From Paracholeplasma manati (GTDB taxonomy: Bacteria > Bacillota_I > Bacilli_A > Acholeplasmatales > UBA5453): 64,000 nucleotides of DNA. The stretch lies in the NCBI RefSeq assembly GCF_025742995.1, contig NZ_JAOVQM010000001.1, positions 1 through 64,000 of the forward strand. The letters run 5' to 3'. Numbering within the stretch: position 1 is the stretch's first letter; every line of letters begins with the position of its first letter. Positions 19,081 through 28,895 of this stretch are shown in pieces. The notes beneath the pieces are model-generated. The model did no database searches and had not been told where the DNA came from. It saw only the letters and a list, made by a program, of their open reading frames with translations. Both the position numbers and the translations under genes were made by a program.

Positions 19081-20904
19081 TTATAGTGAGATATGATCTA
19101 ATAATGATTTAAAATTGTCTTTCGTTTCTTTAGATAACTTTGCTAGTGAAAGTCTGTTTTTAAATGCAACACAATCGTTAAAATACTTAGTCTTCTGCTT
19201 ATCTTCTAAAGAGAATAAATCTTCAATCGTTTTCCAATTTGGATTAACATCAGCAAGTGATATAATTTCAACATTCTTGCGGTCTTTATGTTTTTTTTGG
19301 AAATCTAATCCAGCAGCATCACCATCAACTAAAATTGTTGGTAATTTTTCAATCTTCAATAATGTTTCTATGATTCCAGATTTTTTGACACCTTGTATAG
19401 GCAAGAACACTATATTTTCTATTTTGTTTAGAAGCTTAAATGCGCTTAGATAACAATAATCTGTGATACCTTCAACAAAGATGGTATGTGTACTGCCTTG
19501 GTCATATAACACATGTCTACCTACAGTAAGTGCATCTTTAATAGGCTTAAGTGCATCGGTTTCTTGTCCCCCTATCGCATGGAACTTATTATCAATGACA
19601 GCACCATCACCTTGTCGACTAACCACTCTTATTTCTTCAAGATAATCTATATCGATAAAGAATGGGATATGTGTACTAACTACGAATGTCAATTCTGTCT
19701 TCTTTGCATATTCTTTCATGAATTTTCGAAGTTCCTGAACACCTTGCATGTGTAGATTGGTCGCGGGTTCATCCATGATGATAATATCCCCACGTTTTAG
19801 CTTAGTTTGAGCAATTACAGTAAAATAGAAGTTAAAGAACCATCTAAAACCTGCCGATTGCTTATCTAAATGAAGTGCAATTTCATCCATGTATATGGAT
19901 AGATAAATGGATTCTTTCTCTAGAGAAATTTCAAATGAATATTTCTTTTCTTTAGAATAGAATAGCTTATTGAATTGTTTGGTTACTTCATCAAGTTTAG
20001 TGTTGATGTCTTTTTGAGTCTTCTTAAGTAGTCCAAATAAACTTTGTTGTTTCGCCTTAGAATAGCAGTTAACTAATTCTTCAACGTTATAATCGATTGC
20101 TGCAAAAAGAGTTAAATAGAAATTCGATGTCTTAACTTGATCAGGAGTAATCGTAAGTTGACTGTGTGATGTAACCTCTTCTTTGAATCGAATGATATTT
20201 GGCATTACATCGAGTTTGTTTTTTTCTTGCCATTCAATAATTTCTGTTGGTATAGACGGGATTGAAGGTTTAAATTCTTCCACTAGGCTATTTGCTCGAT
20301 CAGGCTTCATCATCTGGTCATAATAGGTTCTGACATAGTCAGGTCCCCAGTTTGCAGTATTTGCTTTATGAACTTTATCTAATAGTTCATAATTATCGTT
20401 GAATTTTTGCTCATTAACTATTTTTCTAGCCATATCATGATAATTTTGTGGGATTCGGTTTAAAAGCCCATTATGATTATTAAAAGTAATAATCCAAAGT
20501 GCTAGTTTTCTAGCTTCGGGACTTGGACTTGCGGTTAATTCATTTTTGTGATTATTGATTTTCTTATCTTTACTTGAATAAAAATAACTATCAATAGCGT
20601 TATTGTTGTCTACTAAGTTTTTATTTACACCAAGAGTTACTTCATCGGTTGCATAAACAAGAGATAATTCTGGTTTGGGGTTATCATTATTGAAGTCTGG
20701 AATATCAGATGCAGAAATACCGTTTTTTGTCCCTAAAGCAAACAATGCATCTAGGCAGTTGCTTTTTCCGCTATTATTTGGGCCAACAACAATAACTAAA
20801 TTACCCATTTCACCTTTGGAGAAACTTGTGTTAAGGATCAATTCTTGTGGTGTGTTTACACCCACATTACGATAGTTTTGAATTCTAATTTTTCTTTCAG
20901 CCAT
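19081..20904 (-). CDS. OLD-family ATPase-TOPRIM nuclease
   Basis: About 607 residues. The N-terminal ABC-type ATPase has Walker A GPNNSGKSN (Lys47) and the late Walker B/D-loop IIMDEPATNLHMQG with VVSTHIPFF. The C-terminal TOPRIM domain shows FVEGITDYCYLSAF (Glu) and LVDGDAAGLDF (Asp-x-Asp). OLD nucleases cut DNA in antiphage systems such as Gabija, but no UvrD-like GajB partner is present. The ATG at 20902-20904 has GGGAG 9 bases upstream and starts one base after the HTH gene ends, so the two form an operon. Confidence 0.85.
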   Translation of the reverse strand: MAERKIRIQNYRNVGVNTPQELILNTSFSKGEMGNLVIVVGPNNSGKSNCLDALFALGTKNGISASDIPDFNNDNPKPELSLVYATDEVTLGVNKNLVDNNNAIDSYFYSSKDKKINNHKNELTASPSPEARKLALWIITFNNHNGLLNRIPQNYHDMARKIVNEQKFNDNYELLDKVHKANTANWGPDYVRTYYDQMMKPDRANSLVEEFKPSIPSIPTEIIEWQEKNKLDVMPNIIRFKEEVTSHSQLTITPDQVKTSNFYLTLFAAIDYNVEELVNCYSKAKQQSLFGLLKKTQKDINTKLDEVTKQFNKLFYSKEKKYSFEISLEKESIYLSIYMDEIALHLDKQSAGFRWFFNFYFTVIAQTKLKRGDIIIMDEPATNLHMQGVQELRKFMKEYAKKTELTFVVSTHIPFFIDIDYLEEIRVVSRQGDGAVIDNKFHAIGGQETDALKPIKDALTVGRHVLYDQGSTHTIFVEGITDYCYLSAFKLLNKIENIVFLPIQGVKKSGIIETLLKIEKLPTILVDGDAAGLDFQKKHKDRKNVEIISLADVNPNWKTIEDLFSLEDKQKTKYFNDCVAFKNRLSLAKLSKETKDNFKSLLDHISL

Positions 20905-20905
20905 T

Positions 20906-21319
20906 TTAATTATCTCCCTTTTTCGCATTATTAATAATAGTGTCAAATGTCACTTTATCGCTATTTTTTGTTGAATCTAACAATACGTCTAGCAAATCAT
21001 CAAATACATTATCAGATGCGATTGATTTTATCAATTGCATTTTTTTCTTATCAATTTTAGATCTTGATTCAGATAGTTTCCTTACTGCGGTTAAGACTTC
21101 GGTATCGACATTTGATTGTGATTCTATTGGTAACACCTTATTTATCAAATAGTCCATAATTAGAGGTCTTGTCACAGTTCGGGTATTTTCAATAAACACA
21201 AAGAAATCAAAACACTTTTTCTCTATACCGTTAAAATTTTTCTGTTCATATAGTTCTAAGTATCTATACAATGTCGGCCTAGATACTTCTAAATATGTTG
21301 ATAATTCAACCAATCGCAT
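20906..21319 (-). CDS. HTH protein paired with the OLD nuclease
   Basis: About 137 residues. The N-terminal LVELSTYLEVSRPTLYRYLELYE is a clear helix-turn-helix; the remainder is helical and charged. It probably binds the paired palindromes in its own promoter (21392-21431). I prefer the ATG at 21317-21319 (AAGGA 8 bases upstream) to a GTG at 21352 that lacks a site. It could be a repressor, or a partner that controls OLD activity. Confidence 0.7.
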   Translation of the reverse strand: MRLVELSTYLEVSRPTLYRYLELYEQKNFNGIEKKCFDFFVFIENTRTVTRPLIMDYLINKVLPIESQSNVDTEVLTAVRKLSESRSKIDKKKMQLIKSIASDNVFDDLLDVLLDSTKNSDKVTFDTIINNAKKGDN

Positions 21320-21379
21320 TTGAGATTCCTTTAACTTGTTTCTTATTGTCACTGTCCATCAACTACTTTCTTCAATATC

Positions 21380-21431
21380 ATTATATCAGCATTTACATTT
21401 TTTGTAAATATGGTTTTACATTTTTCGTAAT
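21380..21431 (-). promoter_or_regulatory. promoter and twin operator of the HTH-OLD operon
   Basis: On the minus strand TTTACA (21403-21408) and TATAAT (21380-21385) are exactly 17 bases apart, with a TG extension. A palindrome TTTACAtttttTGTAAA (21392-21408) covers the -35, and a near copy ending CGTAAT (21415-21431) lies 23 bp upstream, about two helical turns. This arrangement suits autorepression by the HTH protein. Confidence 0.65.
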
Positions 21432-21563
21432 TTAGATGTGTTTATGACGATTAGATGAAGAAAATTTCTACTAGACAAATCGCTATTAATTACTCAGTTT
21501 TTGCACAATACTCTTTCTTAAAAATTGAAAATGCTTAAAACTTAGTTGCACATTTGATGTTAC

Positions 21564-22619
21564 TCAGAAGTTTAACTTTATGTGCCTATAATCCGTGTCA
21601 ATACATGACGCTATTTTTAACTGTAAATCATGAAGATAGAGAAATTTCGAACCATCCTGATAAAATATAGCATTAAAATTATCTATTATTGATCGAGGAA
21701 TAATATTGATCTTTATTACTACTTTTGAGTAATCCACATTTGGTAAATAGTTCTCTTCAGCATGTACATTTGATCTCACAAATGGTTTATAGTAACTACA
21801 AAAAAGAGAACTATCATAGTTTTCTCTCGCACAAGACCCGAAAATAACTGAGAGATATGGATCAGGTCTACTACCTCCATTTTTATAAGATAATCGTGCT
21901 CGTGAATCGTTATATGTTTTTAAATCTCTATAATATTTTGTTTTAACTAATAACAATGCAGTTTTTGGAGAAACAGGTACATAAGTAAATAGATAATCTG
22001 AGTCTAAAGTATTTTCAATAATTGCACATCTTTCAGAAATGCACATCCAATTCTCATTACTTCGAATAATGGATAAATGAATCCCATACATTGCTAAATC
22101 TGGATTACCCAGAGATAACATTTTTGAGATTGTTAATATTGGAGAAAATTCCTCTAGGTGACGAAAAGTGTCATCTTTTTCAACCAATTCAAATACTTTA
22201 ATTATTTCCTCGGTCATAAAAAGGATGTCTTTTTTCTCTGTATATCTTTTTACCCCCCATAAATAATTGTTACTCTTATACATGGCAAAATCATCCTCAA
22301 TAATCACTTCTGATGTGAATTGTTGTCTATATGAACAGAATGCACAGTAAAGTTTCAGTAGAAAAAGTTGCTTACCTGTTAGTTCTATTGACTCCTCGGA
22401 ATTGTCAATTAATAAGATAATATTCGCTATATAACTTTCAAACCTTGAAATTCTATTTTCTAGTTCATCAGTACCTTGTGTTTGATAATATTTTTTCTTG
22501 GAGAAATCATATCTATATATTTTTCTAGTTTTATTAGTAGTTTTGTTGTGTATTTTACCACCCAAATCATCCCATTTTTTAATATGGAATCTCGGTAGAA
22601 AATGGTTATTAATTTTCAT
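21564..22619 (-). CDS. DUF4238-like protein, third gene of unknown cassette
   Basis: 351 residues, soluble. The start (NNHFLPRFHIKKW) and the mid-protein YVPVSPKTALLL resemble DUF4238 proteins, a family of unknown function that I associate with defence and phage regions. No catalytic motif is obvious. GAGGTG precedes the ATG, which overlaps the stop of the membrane gene (ATGA), so translation is coupled. It is probably the effector or sensor partner of the two genes upstream. Confidence 0.6.
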   Translation of the reverse strand: MKINNHFLPRFHIKKWDDLGGKIHNKTTNKTRKIYRYDFSKKKYYQTQGTDELENRISRFESYIANIILLIDNSEESIELTGKQLFLLKLYCAFCSYRQQFTSEVIIEDDFAMYKSNNYLWGVKRYTEKKDILFMTEEIIKVFELVEKDDTFRHLEEFSPILTISKMLSLGNPDLAMYGIHLSIIRSNENWMCISERCAIIENTLDSDYLFTYVPVSPKTALLLVKTKYYRDLKTYNDSRARLSYKNGGSRPDPYLSVIFGSCARENYDSSLFCSYYKPFVRSNVHAEENYLPNVDYSKVVIKINIIPRSIIDNFNAIFYQDGSKFLYLHDLQLKIASCIDTDYRHIKLNF

Positions 22620-23089
22620 TTTTCACCTCTTGGAGTTAAATCTCTTGAGTAGAGCAAAATTTGGTATAACCCACTGATTATATCAGCCATATTGACTAAA
22701 AACATATAGAGCAAGAAGTATAAAAAGAATGCTCTTATGTTAATAGCATAAAATTTGATATTTGGATTAAAATCGAACAAAATAATAAGCACTATAAATA
22801 ATAACAATATAGTGAATTGAAATATCAACAAAACAGCACCTTTTCTAAAAGTAGTTTGGATTGTACTATCTGATTTTAAGTTCATGAAAAAGTTTTTCGC
22901 AAAGATTAATGCAGTTAATGTAAAGCCAGTAAATGTCGACATTACTGAAACTATGTTGTTTGGTGTTAAGGTACTAAATGCAGGACTGGTTACGCTAAAA
23001 ATCAATGCCACCATAACACCAATAATACTAAAAATTAGAATTCTGATTATTTGTCTTTTTTGAAATAAATCAGTTGTTTTCTTTATCAT
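22616..23089 (-). CDS. four-helix membrane protein of unknown cassette
   Basis: 157 residues with about four hydrophobic segments (near residues 15-35, 45-65, 80-105 and 118-145) and a short basic tail. No family recognised. It overlaps the gene before it by 20 bases and the gene after it by 4, so it is the middle of a coupled trio. In many abortive-infection systems a small membrane protein is the killing part; that is an inference here. Confidence 0.65.
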   Translation of the reverse strand: MIKKTTDLFQKRQIIRILIFSIIGVMVALIFSVTSPAFSTLTPNNIVSVMSTFTGFTLTALIFAKNFFMNLKSDSTIQTTFRKGAVLLIFQFTILLLFIVLIILFDFNPNIKFYAINIRAFFLYFLLYMFLVNMADIISGLYQILLYSRDLTPRGEK

Positions 23090-23969
23090 ATATATGTTCC
23101 ACTATTTCGACAATTCTCGAAATATACTTATTCTTTTCATTGATTGATATTTCATTATTAGTCATATTTTCACTAAAGAAATCAACTACATTTTTTTCTA
23201 TTACCTTTGATGAGCCTGCGTTTTTACTTTGATATGTACGCTTCTTCGAGTCTTTGATGACTACCAGTCTCCACTCACCGGAGGTATTTGTATATTCAAC
23301 CATGTCACCAAAAAAGTCTTGTTTAACTTTTAAAAATCCATTTTCGTTTTTGTAAATTAGTGAAAGCTTAGAGTTGTTTGTTTCTTCTTTAGTAGCTTTT
23401 AGCTGTTCTTTAATTTGCTTGCTGTAGCCTATAAAATTAGGCGGATAGAAGTCTAACTGTATTTCTTTAATAGAATCGCTGTTATGCTCAACTAAATCCC
23501 AAAAATATTGTGTTTCTTTTAATGGTGAAATCTTAAAATCATAACTTACTACGTTATCTTTTTGAACACTGTTTAAACCTTCTTCAAGGATATTTATTAT
23601 AGTATCTTTGTTTATTATCTTATTATCCATACCAACCAATATAGCTTGTTTACTTAAAGAAATGAATCCTAAAACAAAAGGTGTATCCTCAATTTTTGTT
23701 GATTCAATATCATCATCCATTTCGACATGTAACTCAGTTATACTTCTCTTACCTAATTTAAACATGACTATATCATTGGTAATATCCTTTTCAGAATAGA
23801 GAACATACGTTTTCTTCCTACCTTTAATTTGCAATTTTTTTTGAGTTGCGATTTTATCCAATAATTTTTTTACTAAAGAATTCTTAAAATCCTTATTCTC
23901 ATATTGATTATAATCATGAAACAAATCATGATCAATTACAACAGATATTGTTAGCACTTGAAATTTCAT
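23070..23969 (-). CDS. unrecognised protein, first gene of unknown cassette
   Basis: About 299 residues, soluble, lysine-rich, with alternating beta-rich (KFQVLTISVVID) and helical parts. I do not recognise the family and see no nuclease or NTPase motif. The ATG at 23967-23969 is preferred (GAGGTG 7 bases upstream) over one five codons earlier. Its 3' end overlaps the membrane gene by 20 bases. Confidence 0.6.
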   Translation of the reverse strand: MKFQVLTISVVIDHDLFHDYNQYENKDFKNSLVKKLLDKIATQKKLQIKGRKKTYVLYSEKDITNDIVMFKLGKRSITELHVEMDDDIESTKIEDTPFVLGFISLSKQAILVGMDNKIINKDTIINILEEGLNSVQKDNVVSYDFKISPLKETQYFWDLVEHNSDSIKEIQLDFYPPNFIGYSKQIKEQLKATKEETNNSKLSLIYKNENGFLKVKQDFFGDMVEYTNTSGEWRLVVIKDSKKRTYQSKNAGSSKVIEKNVVDFFSENMTNNEISINEKNKYISRIVEIVEHIYDKENN

Positions 23970-24036
23970 AATGGTACACCTCATTTAACTTAGTCATTCT
24001 TTTACGAAATTGATTCATGTATTCTAATAATCATCG

Positions 24037-25986
24037 TTACAAAGTTATAGTCAAACTAACATACTTTATGTTTTGATCCAACATTTCCCTGGCATTATAG
24101 ATTATTTGATTGGTAGATAGATTTGTGTTGCAATATATTGTTTTATTTTTATACGTCAAAACCATACTACCTTTCATATTTTCATCTGAATAGGAGATAT
24201 GTGGTGTCTTTCCACTTTCTGTGAAGTTTTTATCTATATCAGCCCACTCAACAAATTGCATAGGATTTCTTTTAAAACAATAAATAATTATATCTCTATA
24301 AAGATCGGCATATTTCGTACCACTAGGATTCATTCTTTGAATTTTGTAATAATCGAGCTTAACTCTACTGAAATCCATGGATGAGTTAATATTAACTGTA
24401 ATTCTTTGAGGTTTTTTAGGTAAATTGTACTTTATTGGATAATTATCTAAGATATTGCCTACAAGATATGACTCTCTCCCGGAAACCATTGTTGAAAGAG
24501 CTATGACTCGATCCTGATAGTTTTGTATATATTGGTCTACCTCTGATAGATCGCTAAACATTAAATTTCCTATTCTGTCTTCATAATTTTTATTATCATC
24601 AACAAATTTGACTTTCTTCAGGTTTTCGAAATTAATTTTGTCCAAATCAAACGAACCTATCGATAAATAGAAACGTCCCTTAGAACCCGTTTTAAATATT
24701 CCTTTATTTATGTTTTCTTGGACAGTTGTATCGGATGGTATCCCTAAATATCTATATATGTATCTAACCACTTGTCCACCAAAACCAACCAATTCTTCGT
24801 TCCTGTTTCTTGTTTCATTTTGAGCTTTAGGATCAAATTCCAATAGTTGCTGGTTATTCAGTAATTGGAAAATCATATAGTTAGACTTATTAAAATTAAA
24901 GGTCTTGTTATCTATCGAGAGCATTCTTACTAAATAGGTTAAAATGGTAAATAATACTGTTTCAATGGACGTTGATTTTGTTTGTAGATTTTCGTAAGTT
25001 CGAATCACTCTTAATAAGAAAGGATATACTGAGGTATAATTCAATATCCTAAATTGCTTAAGATAAGTTTCAATTTGATGTTGATAATCCGAGGATGTCC
25101 CTTTGATGTTAGCGTAAATTCTTGAACAGCGTTTTAAATCGATAAATAAGTGTCTTAATGTTCCTCTTTTAATGAGTTCATCGTCTACAACTTTTTTAAA
25201 TGATGAATATTTACGTTTATCATCACCTAGCTCTAATTGACTTAATGAATCAATGTAAATACTTATAAACTCGTCTTTGGGGATATTTGTCAAGTTTTTT
25301 TCTACAAATATCCAATAATCTGAATATAATTTTTCTAGGTCGTCACTTGTAGGTACTTTGAAAAAAATCTGATTTCGACACATATCAAATAATGATAAGT
25401 CAATCCCTAGTGAGTTCATTTTCTCAAATATAGTCTGTTTGTTCTGGTCGCCATCATCTACGATAATGATAGAAACCATCAATTTTTCGAGTCCACTTAA
25501 AATTTTATTGAACATCTCATCGTTTATTATTCTTTCTTTAAATCCAAAATATGCAGTCGCAAGATAGGAGGTATTTCCTTTAGGATCGGAATTCAAAATG
25601 ATGTTATTGAATTCTTCTTCATCAACACTTTGGGGTTTGAGTTTTACTTTACCATCTAGTGAAATAATCATGTTTTTTAATTTGGCTTGCAAATTATTAA
25701 TTGTTTGGTTAATTGTCTTGTATGTAGAAAGTGCCTTTATAAGTAATGACAAACTCATAAATCTTTGTTGTCCGTCAATAATTTCAAACAAATTGTCATT
25801 TTTTAAGTATAGTAAAAAACTTCCAAAGAAATGGTCATATGGTTTATCTGAAATGTCGATTAAATCTTCATTTAGTTGCTCAATTTGCTGCATTTTCCAA
25901 CAGTAATTTCTCTGAAATAGTGGTATTTCGAATTGATAATCCATTCTTGATATAAAGCTTAATAATTTAACTGATTCAACTTTCAC
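24037..25986 (-). CDS. DUF262 protein with no visible DUF1524 nuclease motif
   Basis: 649 residues. The N-terminal DUF262 domain is clear: LFQRNYCWK, FEIIDGQQRFMSL and the later IFEKMNSLGIDL. Where the nuclease His-x-x-Pro should precede the IGNL block, the sequence reads FENLKKVKFVDDNKNYEDR then IGNLMF, without the histidine. It may therefore bind and hydrolyse nucleotide but not cut DNA, or use other residues. The GTG start at 25984-25986 has GAAGGA upstream. It lies between the reverse transcriptase and the three-gene cassette. Confidence 0.75.
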   Translation of the reverse strand: MKVESVKLLSFISRMDYQFEIPLFQRNYCWKMQQIEQLNEDLIDISDKPYDHFFGSFLLYLKNDNLFEIIDGQQRFMSLSLLIKALSTYKTINQTINNLQAKLKNMIISLDGKVKLKPQSVDEEEFNNIILNSDPKGNTSYLATAYFGFKERIINDEMFNKILSGLEKLMVSIIIVDDGDQNKQTIFEKMNSLGIDLSLFDMCRNQIFFKVPTSDDLEKLYSDYWIFVEKNLTNIPKDEFISIYIDSLSQLELGDDKRKYSSFKKVVDDELIKRGTLRHLFIDLKRCSRIYANIKGTSSDYQHQIETYLKQFRILNYTSVYPFLLRVIRTYENLQTKSTSIETVLFTILTYLVRMLSIDNKTFNFNKSNYMIFQLLNNQQLLEFDPKAQNETRNRNEELVGFGGQVVRYIYRYLGIPSDTTVQENINKGIFKTGSKGRFYLSIGSFDLDKINFENLKKVKFVDDNKNYEDRIGNLMFSDLSEVDQYIQNYQDRVIALSTMVSGRESYLVGNILDNYPIKYNLPKKPQRITVNINSSMDFSRVKLDYYKIQRMNPSGTKYADLYRDIIIYCFKRNPMQFVEWADIDKNFTESGKTPHISYSDENMKGSMVLTYKNKTIYCNTNLSTNQIIYNAREMLDQNIKYVSLTITL

Positions 25987-26018
25987 AATATCATCCTTCT
26001 TTATCTATTGATATACAT

Positions 26019-26052
26019 ACAAAATCCGCAACATCTATCTATTGGATTTTGT
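26019..26052. repeat. inverted repeat in the leader of the DUF262 gene
   Basis: ACAAAATCC (26019-26027) pairs with GGATTTTGT (26044-26052) around a 16-base loop, 33 bases before the GTG start. There is no U-tract, so it may be an operator or a weak terminator of the reverse transcriptase message. Confidence 0.45.
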
Positions 26053-26198
26053 GCTATTACATTATGTTTATTTACTTCTAATAGTTAGTTTCTACTCTAA
26101 GCTTTTATCTAATTTGTGCGATTTGAACTATTGAGGTATAAAGGTAATTCTATTATTCATTGATTGGTTGTTTATAATTTCATGGATTTGAAAAGAAT

Positions 26199-28847
26199 TT
26201 ACTTATTATAATACTTAGAATTTGCTGGATGAGGTTTAAACTCATCACCGTCTTTAGGGTGCTCAAATTCGTTGTTATAGTTAATTAATGATTTTACATT
26301 AAACTTTGTTGATACAAGATATTGATTAAATCCGCCTTTAAACTCTGTGATAATTCTTTCGTGTGTTTTTTTGGGCAATATTATTGAGGAATTTCCCCAA
26401 GTAGCAGAGTTTGAAGTGATAACCATTGAAGAAAGATCTCTACTTAGAGATAGTATGATCGAATCAAAATAACTGGTATCCTTATTTAACATTGGAATGA
26501 CGATAACATCAACTAACCCTTTAAATAAAGCTCTAGACCATATGTCTGTAACTTCAAAGCACAAGTAATCTGAATAAGAGATACCATTGTGGTTGACCAT
26601 ATGATAAACAGGTTTTTTGTGATTAGCATAAGTGTAAAAATTCTTGTTACACCAATCGATTTCTTCGTAAGAGTAAAAATTCTTTTCTCTGATAGTGACT
26701 AGTGTATTTCTTCGTTTGTTAATGTCTTTAAACGGATGCATGGACAACATTAAGTTGAAAAATTGTTTGTTTTTGACCAAAGCTTTCATTCCTGCATAAA
26801 TAATCATATTAAAATTTTGTGCACTTAGCCCGATTAGATGTAACCAAGAATAATTTAAGTACAGCTCAGGTAAAACCAATATATTTGTACCATTATCTTT
26901 TGCTTCTAAGATGTTATCTAATAGCTTAAACGTATCTGGAAAATCAACTCCTGAATTCCATGAATTTAGTGGTTCACCTTCTTTTGTGTCAAGACAAACA
27001 TTTGGATGACTAATGATATAATCCTTATCTAAGTCATCTTGATAATCAATATATATTTTTTTGGCATCAAAACCACTAACTGTTTTTACTTTTTCTTCTT
27101 TAATATAATCAAATTCAGTTAGTTTATTTATTCTAATGAAATCATTGATGCTTTGTTTGATTGTTTTTTTGCGTCCGAAAATGACATTCACTAATTGATC
27201 ATATGTTAGTATCTCCCAGAGGTGTATAAATTGTACGGAGTTTTCGAAATGCTCTATGTAGAATTTATCGTTATTTGTTAGTTTATCATTCTTATAGTTT
27301 TCGATAAAATATCTTACCGGAGATATTGAGTTTATCATACGCGCATTCTTTAACATAAGTGTTGTTTGAGTGTTACCAAACATATTGGAATTACTTAGTG
27401 TTTTAGATATTTCATGCACTCTGGTATATGTATTAACCAATTTTTTTCTTAATTCAGATAGTTTTTCTTTCTTAACTTCGTTCAATTTAATCTTGTTAAT
27501 AGTATAGATGAGTCTTTCTATACTATTACTAAGTGTTTCAAATTTATCAGGTTTGTTTTTAAAATAAGAAAACCAACGATAAAACTCCTTCCACATAGAT
27601 GCTTTAAAATTATCGTCAAAACTCTTATCAATTTTATCCATCATGTCATTAATCGTATTATCTTTGAAATTCACATAGGTATAAATATAATTCATAAAAA
27701 GGATACTATCGGTCAATTCTAGATTTAATAGTGAATCCTCATTTTCAATCTTTTTAAAGATTAATTGTCGGTTTAGTTTTTTCTTATTTATATTCACATA
27801 ACGTCTAAACGACAAATTTTCTTCATCTTCATTACTGTAATAGTTAATCTGTTTTTGAAATAAAAACATCATTAATTTGTCATACTCATTTAGATACTTG
27901 TTGCTCGACAAATTGAACACTTCAGTTTTGTCATCGTTCAATTGTATTTTGGAATTAACAATCGTTTTTTCAAGTTTGTTTCTTAAAAATTCTAACGCAT
28001 CCCTCTTATCATGTTCATCTCGTAGTATGAGTATCATATCATCAACATATCTGCCAAAGAAAAGAACTCGATTATCGTGGACAATACTCTCATCAAAATC
28101 ATGTAAATATAAATTCGATAAGAGCATAGAGGATGATAAACCAATCGGAAGTGAACCATCATTAATCTTTATTTTGGAGTATTGAAGTAATTTCACTCTA
28201 TACTGATCATAAATTCGCTTAATTATTTCGGTTAACCATTCATGGTTTTCAATAAATTCATAATATTCATTGACTTTTTCGAATGGATTTCCGGTCGAAT
28301 AATAAAATCTTTTAAAATCTGAAACAACTACGGTCATATTATCATGAATATTACGATGCGTTTCAAGCTTGAATTCTAGTTTCTCTAGCCACTTGTTATA
28401 CCCTTTAACATATCTTTCAAAAAGATATTTATTGTCCCAATTGATATGTCTAGTATCATTATTGAACATATTTTTTCGATCAATAAGATTACCATATATG
28501 TGTTCACTGAATGAATTTGTATTGTGTATGTATTCTGCTAGATATATGGTCCAAAGTGTGTCAATTATATGTAACTCTATAGGGATATCTATCATGAAAT
28601 TCAGGTCATAGCCGTTTTTAACCTTTTTCTTAACAAATGGATAAATGTCAATTCTTTCAATCATTCTTTCAAATTGATCATAATTTTTCTCATTAATTAT
28701 TTCGGAAACAGTTTCTAATTTTAATGATAAATTATCCGCTTCAAATTGAGCAATTTTTAACTTGTCAATCATTGCGGTATTGTCATAAAAGATTTTTGCT
28801 TTTAGTTTTGAATATGTACCTTCTAATATCTCCATTGTGTATTTCAT
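26199..28847 (-). CDS. reverse transcriptase-nitrilase fusion (UG1/DRT1-like)
   Basis: About 882 residues. Reverse transcriptase motifs: VVSDFKRFYYS (motif A Asp177), LPIGLSSSMLLSNLY (motif B) and FGRYVDDMILIL (catalytic YVDD 267-270). After a helical middle, the C-terminus has carbon-nitrogen hydrolase motifs: LVLPELYLN (Glu661), a candidate lysine near 722 and YLCFEVTD (Cys763). RT-nitrilase fusions are defence-associated reverse transcriptases of the UG1/DRT type 1 kind, from memory. The ATG at 28845-28847 has GGGAGG 6 bases upstream. A terminator-like hairpin sits in its leader. Confidence 0.85.
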   Translation of the reverse strand: MKYTMEILEGTYSKLKAKIFYDNTAMIDKLKIAQFEADNLSLKLETVSEIINEKNYDQFERMIERIDIYPFVKKKVKNGYDLNFMIDIPIELHIIDTLWTIYLAEYIHNTNSFSEHIYGNLIDRKNMFNNDTRHINWDNKYLFERYVKGYNKWLEKLEFKLETHRNIHDNMTVVVSDFKRFYYSTGNPFEKVNEYYEFIENHEWLTEIIKRIYDQYRVKLLQYSKIKINDGSLPIGLSSSMLLSNLYLHDFDESIVHDNRVLFFGRYVDDMILILRDEHDKRDALEFLRNKLEKTIVNSKIQLNDDKTEVFNLSSNKYLNEYDKLMMFLFQKQINYYSNEDEENLSFRRYVNINKKKLNRQLIFKKIENEDSLLNLELTDSILFMNYIYTYVNFKDNTINDMMDKIDKSFDDNFKASMWKEFYRWFSYFKNKPDKFETLSNSIERLIYTINKIKLNEVKKEKLSELRKKLVNTYTRVHEISKTLSNSNMFGNTQTTLMLKNARMINSISPVRYFIENYKNDKLTNNDKFYIEHFENSVQFIHLWEILTYDQLVNVIFGRKKTIKQSINDFIRINKLTEFDYIKEEKVKTVSGFDAKKIYIDYQDDLDKDYIISHPNVCLDTKEGEPLNSWNSGVDFPDTFKLLDNILEAKDNGTNILVLPELYLNYSWLHLIGLSAQNFNMIIYAGMKALVKNKQFFNLMLSMHPFKDINKRRNTLVTIREKNFYSYEEIDWCNKNFYTYANHKKPVYHMVNHNGISYSDYLCFEVTDIWSRALFKGLVDVIVIPMLNKDTSYFDSIILSLSRDLSSMVITSNSATWGNSSIILPKKTHERIITEFKGGFNQYLVSTKFNVKSLINYNNEFEHPKDGDEFKPHPANSKYYNK

Positions 28848-28865
28848 TTGAATCCTCCCTATTAC

Positions 28866-28895
28866 AATAAAAAACCGATTTGAATCTGTCGGTTT
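28866..28895 (-). terminator. terminator/attenuator hairpin in the RT leader
   Basis: A 7-bp stem (28889-28895 with 28872-28878, 10-base loop) is followed on the minus strand by six T. It lies inside the leader of the reverse transcriptase gene, so readthrough would be needed to express it. Confidence 0.65.

Noticed and set aside
19081-21319. Gabija defence system
   Set aside because: A GajA-like OLD protein is present but there is no UvrD-type GajB.
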